DNA from: Zanthoxylum bungeanum
Taxonomy: Eukaryota > Streptophyta > Magnoliopsida > Sapindales > Rutaceae
DNA length: 64,000 bases
Assembly (NCBI GenBank): GCA_019454045.1
Contig: SKCR01023813.1
Span: 186,001-250,000 of the forward strand
Direction of reading: 5' to 3'
Shown here: positions 58,266 through 64,000 of the stretch, piece after piece
Numbering within the stretch: the first letter of the stretch is position 1
Layout of the letters: the number at the start of each line of letters is the position of its first letter
The notes under the pieces: model-generated
Seen by the model: only the letters and a program-made list of their open reading frames with translations
What the model was told of the DNA's origin: nothing
Databases searched by the model: none
Translations under genes and position numbers: made by a program

Positions 58266-58830
58266 AAAGTAAAAGTACAATAAAAGAAAATATTGAGGTA
58301 AAATGATCCACTTTTATTACTTCTATTTTAGATATCTCCCTTAATATAATATATTAATTTTGTATGATAATTACCAACCAGCCATATATGCGGTATCCAG
58401 ATTAAGTCAAATTAATAATTAATTATAAACCGACCAATCAGGGGTATCTGGTTTAGTCAGGTTAAAACCAATTTAAATAATTATCAACTGACTAATATGG
58501 CGGTATCCTCGTTAAGTCGGGTTTTAACTAGTTTATATATTATAATTAAGGGAGATTAATCTAAATATTAGTAATAAAAGTTTTACCTTTTACCCCAGCA
58601 ATGGAGAGTTACCTCCTCATTACTGAAAAGTAAAAACTGAAAATTAAAGAAAGAAAAGTAATGTGCGTAAAAGTAATTTGCGGAAAGTAAAAACTGAAAA
58701 GTAAAGAAAAGAAAGTGCGAAAGTTGAAATTAATTACTAAAAGCTGTAAATAAACAAACAAGATACAATCTTCTTAGTATTCTTAAGGAATTCCTTAAAA
58801 GAAAGTATGAATTTACCAATGAAATTGCTT

Positions 58831-58840
58831 GATATTTATA
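58831..58840 (-). promoter_or_regulatory. TATA box of the Athila-like LTR
   Basis: TATAAATATC on the - strand. Confidence 0.5.
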
Positions 58841-59430
58841 GGCAAAATTTTGCCTCCATCAAATCATCCACCAAATCCATTATTAATTACTCTACTAATT
58901 GCTCCACCAAATCCATTATTAATTGCTCCACTAATTGCTATCATGTTTGGTGGGAGTTTGACTATATTTATTTATTTATTTATTTGCTTTGAAAATGACT
59001 TTAATAATTACACATAAGACACTTTCGGATGTTTCATCAATTTTGGTCATGAAATATTCAGAATTCGAAATTATTTTATTCTTTAAAGTTTTAGATCATT
59101 TAGTCTTCCTTAATCTGGAACTTGAATCAGCTCAATCCGATATCGGAGTAAAAATTTATGCCCAAAATACGATAATTGCGCAAAACTAGAATTTCCGAAA
59201 CTGCACAGTTAGAACGCCCTTTCAAGTTTCCAATCTCCAAAATTAATATGTCATGTCCAATTTTTGCCCTTATTTGACCCACACTTCGTCATAAATGATT
59301 TTAATTGAGTCCCAATATTATTTTATCTCCAAATAAACTAAAACACATCAAAAAGTTCATCAAACTCGAGAAACTAAACAAAATATTAAGTAAAAGAGGC
59401 GGTAAATATTGATACATTTTCCACTCATCA

Positions 59431-59441
59431 CACCCCCAAAC
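59431..59441 (-). promoter_or_regulatory. Polypurine tract of the Athila-like element
   Basis: On the - strand GTTTGGGGGTG directly precedes the LTR start TGATGAG. This fixes the 3' boundary and orientation. Confidence 0.75.
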
Positions 59442-60089
59442 CGAACATTTTGCTAGTCCTCGAGCAAAACAACAAAATAAAATACAAGAAATAATTAAAA
59501 TTAAACTAAGCCACTTTCGTAGGGATCACGGTTGCATTTAGCGTATGCAACAAGCCTTTAAACCCCAAGGTGTCCCTAGTGGACGAGTTGTAGTCTCGTG
59601 AGGGCTTACAGCAACGATACCCACAAACGTTTGATAAAAGTAAAAAGATAGTAAAACTAATGCACAAAAAAAAGAGAAAATAGAATAAAGAAGTTAGTGA
59701 CTAAACATGTGGAACTTCTAATCCAAGTCAATAATTATTTTGTTTCTTTCTAAATTACCGAATAAGGAAATTCTCCGATTATATTTATCATTCTCCATAT
59801 ACACAGCCAATGAAATATTAATCAACTCATTTTGCCCACAATAGTCACAAGTGCAGTTGAAAAGAAAGTAATATTTTTGTCCTAAAGTTATATCAGAATT
59901 CACACATTTTTTTAAGCAATGAAATAAATTTTTTTTTGATTTTTATTCTTGATTTTTGATTGATTTTTTATTTATTATATACAATATCTTCCATCTATGT
60001 AACGAGCTTTGGGTCAGTGACTCCCAAACCAGTTGGCTTTAGGGTACTAGGTGTTAAGACACCCCTACAGACTTAATTACTCAGACTTC

Positions 60090-60148
<59 letters not shown>

Positions 60149-60770
60149 CATCTTTGATCCATGTAGTGAGCTTTGGGCCAGTGACTCCCAAACCAGTTGG
60201 TTTTAGGGTACTAGGTGTTAAAACACCCTTACAGACTTAATAACTCGGATCTAGGACGTTTTATATATATATATATATTATATATATATATTATATATAT
60301 ATATATATATATCCCATCGCTTTTTTAGGTGCTTCCTCCAATTAAACCATAGCACTGAATATTACAAACTTTTTAATTACAGCTCATGTCCGTATGTTAC
60401 CATGTATGTTGATAATACTTGTCAACTGAGCATATGCAGATTCATTTTAGTCAGTTTTATGGAGAATTCACAAATTAAATAATTTAAAATGAAATAAACA
60501 AAAATTAACTTGTTTCGAAATAGATTGAGATACGTCTCAGGAATGAAAATTCCTTACACAACTATCTCACACCAATTTCACATGATTAATCAAATAAAAA
60601 ACACAAAAATACAAAATATTTTTTTGGTTTTTGTAAGATTTTTCAAATTTTTTGGCTTTTTCAAAAATTTTAACTAAAAATAAAACAATAAAAACAAGAT
60701 ACAATTTAACTATTCTCATCTCCTAAACCTAAATGAGACATTGTCCCCAATGTCTTAAACAGTAGAAGAA
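59442..60770 (-). other. 3' untranslated internal region of the Athila-like element
   Basis: Contains blocks common upstream of the polypurine tract in this group (gtccctagtggacgagttgtag near 59572; cattgtccccaatgtctt near 60740). It also has a tandem duplication of about 164 bp (gagctttggg(t/c)cagtgactcccaaaccagttgg at 60004 and 60168), each copy followed by a long TA tract (60092-60140 and 60262-60312). No protein seen. Confidence 0.6.
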
Positions 60771-60822
60771 GAGTTTAGAAAACCGTACCTGGTTAGCTGA
60801 AATTCTACATCTAAATGAAAAG

Positions 60823-61476
60823 TTAAAGGTTAAGATCCAGATTTATCCGACGCCTCTTACCACGATCATTATCAGACCAGTTTATCTTGGAAAGAATGAG
60901 GTCAATTTGAGGTTCAAAGGCTAAGATTTGGTCAATTAAATCTGTGGCAGTTCTGGCAGTAAAAAGGAGTTCTTTTAGAGGCTTTGACACGAACCCATTT
61001 CTCTGGGCATCATCAAGAAACATACAAAGAAAATCATAAAATCCATCAACATTGTACATTCCAAGCGATTTCTGGTGTATGTTCAAGTTTGCCCAAGATA
61101 GTACTGTAAAAATTTCCTTCATCGCGCCCAAGCCTCCTGGCAAAGAAATAAGAACATCAGCACAGTTAATCATTTCTACTAGTCGTTCAGACATACCTTG
61201 CACAATTAGTTCTTCGTTGTTTGATGATCCAATAAGATTCACCTCTGCCAAGGGTTTTGGGGTGATTCCCAGAACTTGGATGCCTCCATCCTGTACAGCC
61301 TTTGAAACGATCCATATTAGTCCAAGATTGCCACCACCATATACTAAGTGCATATTCCTTGCAACAATGACTTGACCCAATTCCTGTGCTGCTGCTACAT
61401 ATTCTGGTTTAACACCAACACTAGTACCACAAAACACACAAATGTTTACAACTCGTCTTCTTGAAGTGGCTTCCAT
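60823..61476 (-). CDS. LOG-like: LOG-family protein, intronless, inside a retrotransposon
   Basis: 217 aa, normal family length. Family reaction: LOG enzymes release the active cytokinin base from cytokinin riboside 5'-monophosphate in the cytosol and nucleus. Seen here: nucleotide-binding start CVFCGTSVG (13-21), YGGGNLGL (46-53; family usually YGGGSxGL), an Arg at 98 in MSERLVEM equivalent to the conserved active-site Arg, and PGGLGAMKE (113-121) with the active-site Glu. The family motif is PGGxGTxxE, so Thr is Ala here; LMG after the glycine loop is LIW. The tail is basic (KRRR, 207-210) and ends LDLNL, an EAR-like LxLxL pattern. The ATG at 61476 follows a short A-rich leader with TATAAAT 55 bp upstream. 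Plant LOG genes normally have several introns; none is visible. It lies between pol and the 3' LTR on the pol strand. No poly-T at its 3' side, so a LINE-type retrocopy is not supported. Activity is unproven because of the substitutions. Confidence 0.88.
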   Translation of the reverse strand: MEATSRRRVVNICVFCGTSVGVKPEYVAAAQELGQVIVARNMHLVYGGGNLGLIWIVSKAVQDGGIQVLGITPKPLAEVNLIGSSNNEELIVQGMSERLVEMINCADVLISLPGGLGAMKEIFTVLSWANLNIHQKSLGMYNVDGFYDFLCMFLDDAQRNGFVSKPLKELLFTARTATDLIDQILAFEPQIDLILSKINWSDNDRGKRRRINLDLNL

Positions 61477-61530
61477 ATTTTTGTGTTTTTTTTCAGCCCT
61501 GGATGCCTTTAAGAGTGCAATGATGAGTTG

Positions 61531-61540
61531 AATTTATAGA
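61531..61540 (-). promoter_or_regulatory. Possible TATA box of the LOG-like gene
   Basis: TCTATAAATT on the - strand, 55 bp upstream of the ATG, followed by caactcatcattgcactc. If used, the captured gene would have its own start of transcription rather than depending on the LTR. Confidence 0.4.
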
Positions 61541-61940
61541 ACCTGAAAAGTGTGAGTAATAATAGCACAAGTATCTTCCAAATGACGATTAGTGGCAAAA
61601 TAGTAAATCATGAAAGGTCAAAAAGTAGCATGGATCATGTCGGAGAAAATAACAAAACAAATCACAATTATTAAGAAAAGACAAAGAGATATAATATTTA
61701 CAATAATGTAACGGCTTGAATGACGTCTATGCGTCAGGGACAAGCTTCCCATCCAATTTTCTTATAAATTGGCAAACAGGGTCTTTTAGAGTCAGATTCC
61801 CGAGACTTAACTGTTATCTTTCTTTTCGGAATTGTGTATGTATTTTGCGAATGGTTATATGAACATATCCACTGGGATGTGTCTCAAGAGTCGAAGATAT
61901 ATCATCTAAAGACTACTTACTCAAGCCAACCCTAATGAAT
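61541..61940. other. Spacer between the LOG-like gene and the Cys-containing frame
   Basis: About 400 bp, AT-rich with no recognised domain. It may be promoter DNA carried along with the LOG-like gene or element sequence. Confidence 0.4.
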
Positions 61941-62195
61941 TTAATTATTTTTTTTACGATTATCAGATACCATTCCTAAAGAACGACAACGAGTATTGCA
62001 ATTCCAGCGTGCACATTTGTAAAAAACACTCATTTGTTTAGCTCTATGTTTTTTTGCATAGGTGCTTCTTCCAAAACCAGGCAAATAAGAATTACAAGAA
62101 TCAAAATACTCACCTGCTAATCGGACCCGTGCTTCGATTACCCAACGAATATCATTAGGAATACCACGGATCGTCAGAAGTCTCATTCGTTCCAT
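61941..62195 (-). CDS. Small Cys-containing frame of unknown function
   Basis: 84 codons, opening MERMRLLTIRGIPNDIRW, with a Cys cluster FYKCARWNCNTRCRSLG (spacing C-x4-C-x3-C) and a basic end. The composition is more protein-like than surrounding chance frames. It lies between pol and the LOG-like gene on the same strand, so it may be part of the element's extra ORF or a second piece of captured host sequence. I do not recognise the family. Confidence 0.3.
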   Translation of the reverse strand: MERMRLLTIRGIPNDIRWVIEARVRLAGEYFDSCNSYLPGFGRSTYAKKHRAKQMSVFYKCARWNCNTRCRSLGMVSDNRKKNN

Positions 62196-62399
62196 GCGAG
62201 CTTTGTAGACCTTTATCAGAGAATTTTGAGGGAGAGAATGAAATTGCTTGTGAAGATTTACGAGAGCTTATTCCATCCTGAAATGCGTCTAACTTGCAAA
62301 ACTAAACACACAAAAATTAAAACACACCACATCATAATATATACACAAATTGCTTGGGTTGTCTCCCAGCTAGCGCTAAGTTTAACGTCGTCAGCTAGA

Positions 62400-64000
62400 C
62401 ATGATTGCTCGAACGTTATGCTGGATCTGAAAGTGTGACACTTTCTTTTTGTCGCTCAAATGATTCTCCCTAGTAGTGCTTGACACACTGGCTATTGACC
62501 TTGAATGTGTTGCTCGACTTGGGATTGTATATCTTAATAACTCAGTAGGGTAACACCTGAGTAATCACAAATGGACCTGACCATTTTGATTTCAGCTTTC
62601 CAGGAAAAAAGTTTCAACCTTGAATCGTATAACAACACTTGCTGCCCTGGTTCCAATTGTATGCACACTATTTTTCGGTCATGCCATTTCTTGGTCTTTT
62701 ATTTGTACAGTTTGGCATTCTCATAAGCCTGTAGGTGAAATTCCTCCAACTCATTGAGTTGATGAAGTCTTTTCTCTCCTGCAGCTTGTGGATCAAGATT
62801 CAACTTCTTCAGTGCCCAATACGCCTTTGGTTCAAGCTCAACTGGCAGATGACATGCTTTCCCGAACACCATTTGATATGGGGACATACCAATGGGTGTC
62901 TTGTTGATCCAACGGTTCTCTCCAAGATTCTTTTGATCTCCCTATTTGAAACTTCCACATGTCCATTTGACTGTGGATGATAGACAGTGGCAACCTTATG
63001 AGTAACTCCGTATTTGGATAGGAGTGAATCGAAGTATCTGTTGCAGAAATGTGAGCCACCGTCAGTGATAATCGCCCGAGGTGTCCCGAAGCGAGTGAAA
63101 ATATTCTTCTTAAGGAATTTGATCACCACTTTTGAATCATTGGACGGTAGTGCAATCGCTTCAACCCATTTGGAGACGTAGTCTACAGCAACCAGTATGT
63201 ACAGGTTTCCGAATGATGGAACAAATGGTCCCATAAAATCAATACCACATACATCAAATATCTCCACTTCCAGAATGTTTTGCAAATGTCCTTCATTTCT
63301 TATGGAAATATTTCCCGTTCTCTAACACTTGTCACATTGAAGAGCAAATAGATAAGCATCTTTAAAAAAAGTGGGCCAAAACAAACCTAATTGTAGGACT
63401 TTGGCTGTAGTTTTGTTTCCACTGAAATATCCACCGTAAAGTGATGAATGGCAATGCTGCAGAACATTATTGACCTCCTCCCGTGGAACACACCGTCTCA
63501 ATAATTGATCTGCACATCGTTTAAACAGGTACGAATCATCCCAGACATAATGTTTGACTTCTTTGAAGAATTTCTTCCGTTGTTGAGTTGTCCATTCCAA
63601 CGGCCATTTTCCTGATACTATGTAGTTGATATAGTCAGCATACCAAGGGACTTCCTGTTGTTTAATGGCAAAAAACTTTTCATCTGGAAACATTTCTTTG
63701 ATTGTTAGTTCTTTACCAGCTGTATCTCCATTCTCGAACCTTGATAAATGATCTGCCACTTGGTTTTCTGTCCCTTTCATGTCTCTAATCTCCACATCGA
63801 ATTCTTGCAGAAGAAGTATCCAACAGATCAATCTGGGCTTCGCATCTTTCTTCGCGATCAGATAATTGATTGCTGAACGATCTGTGTAGACCACCACCTT
63901 GGGACCCAACAGATAAGATCGAAATTTGTCAAAAGCGAACAAAACTGCAAGCAACTCATTTTCAGTGGTTGTGTAGTTGAGTTGAGCTTCATTCAGAGTT
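62400..64000 (-). pseudogene. RNase H and integrase of the Athila-like element, partly broken
   Basis: Right to left: RNase H part [41 protein letters not shown]; integrase zinc finger ([18 protein letters not shown] near 63330); core acidic residues in CGIDFMG (near 63245), TDGGSHF (near 63065) and GHVEVSN (near 62960). After the third, about 20 codons expected for the family are missing and the frame shifts near 62905. Integrase then resumes as [19 protein letters not shown] (62887-62830) to 62699, with further decayed C-terminal sequence to about 62400 (block ttgggttgtctcccagctagcgct near 62353). Family role: RNA removal and integration. RT and gag lie outside the window. The deletion probably inactivates the integrase of this copy. 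Confidence 0.85.

Larger units (their letters stand above)
57378..59430 (-). repeat. 3' LTR of the Athila-like element
   Basis: 2053 bp. A TATAAATATC box on the - strand at 58831-58840. The U5 end has gaacgatacgtgcgcttgcg, common in this LTR group. Contains ctgaaaagtaaatg minisatellites (58137-58265 and 58624-58735) and three copies of a cggtatcc block (58389-58522). No partner in the window. Confidence 0.65.
57378..64000 (-). mobile_element. Athila-like Ty3/gypsy element carrying a LOG gene, running off the window
   Basis: Order on the - strand: RNase H, integrase (63999-62400), a small Cys-containing frame (62195-61941), a LOG-family frame (61476-60823), a 3' leader with duplications, a purine tract (59431-59441) and the 3' LTR (59430-57378). 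LTR ends on the element strand are TGATGAGTGG and GTTGGTCA. Integrase and LTR type point to the Athila/Tat branch, whose members often have an extra ORF between pol and the 3' LTR. The insertion lies in the RT of the gypsy relic. gag, RT and the 5' LTR are beyond the right edge. Confidence 0.75.

Noticed and set aside
61052..61375. 107-codon + strand frame
   Set aside because: Antisense of the LOG-like coding region.
60823..61476. LINE-type processed pseudogene explanation for LOG
   Set aside because: No A tail at the 3' side and no flanking duplication seen, and the frame is open; capture by the element fits better, though it is not proven.

Overview
This is a repeat-dominated piece of a nuclear plant genome, most likely a eudicot. 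The evidence is AT-rich DNA, an intron-containing VAP27-type gene with plant splice sites, Ty1/copia and Ty3/gypsy elements of plant type, tRNA-like SINEs and short hAT-like elements. I see no bacterial or viral genome organisation, operon or CRISPR. I cannot name the species.

Layout, left to right. 1-6.7 kb: Tat/Ogre-like LTR material on the + strand, arranged as LTR end, PBS, minisatellite leader, complete-looking LTR, PBS, second minisatellite leader, followed by a different gypsy-type LTR. 6.7-10 kb: AT-rich intergenic DNA with two SINE pieces and a hAT-like element with an 8-bp target duplication. 10-16.7 kb: a complete but mutated copia element on the - strand (copia-1). 18.4-23.6 kb: a gypsy element that keeps gag but has two tandem arrays where pol would lie (TR-GAG type). 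23.7-28.9 kb: intergenic DNA with a textbook SINE, a second hAT-like element, a gypsy scrap and a small TIR element. 29-45.9 kb: an old, stop-riddled + strand copia relic, split by two insertions: a copia-type solo LTR (itself holding a second solo LTR) and a young - strand copia element (copia-2) closely related to copia-1. 46-51 kb: an orphan exon-like frame, then the one clear host gene, a seven-exon VAP27-like gene on the - strand. 51.4-55.1 kb: two more composition-biased hAT-like pieces and a 1-kb TIR element with an 8-bp target duplication. 55.3-57.4 kb: an LTR fragment and a gypsy reverse-transcriptase relic. 57.4-64 kb (runs off the right edge): an Athila-like gypsy element on the - strand, inserted into that relic.

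The most striking observation is in the last element. Between its pol and its 3' LTR, in the env-like position and on the same strand, lies an uninterrupted 217-codon frame for a LOG-family protein (cytokinin riboside 5'-monophosphate phosphoribohydrolase). No intron is visible and its Arg and Glu active-site positions are kept. This looks like a host hormone-activation gene carried by a retrotransposon.

The only two non-transposon protein functions I can name are VAP27 (ER membrane contact sites) and LOG (cytokinin activation). Nothing suggests they work together. All boundaries come from reading by eye. Identity values, copy numbers genome-wide and expression are unknown.
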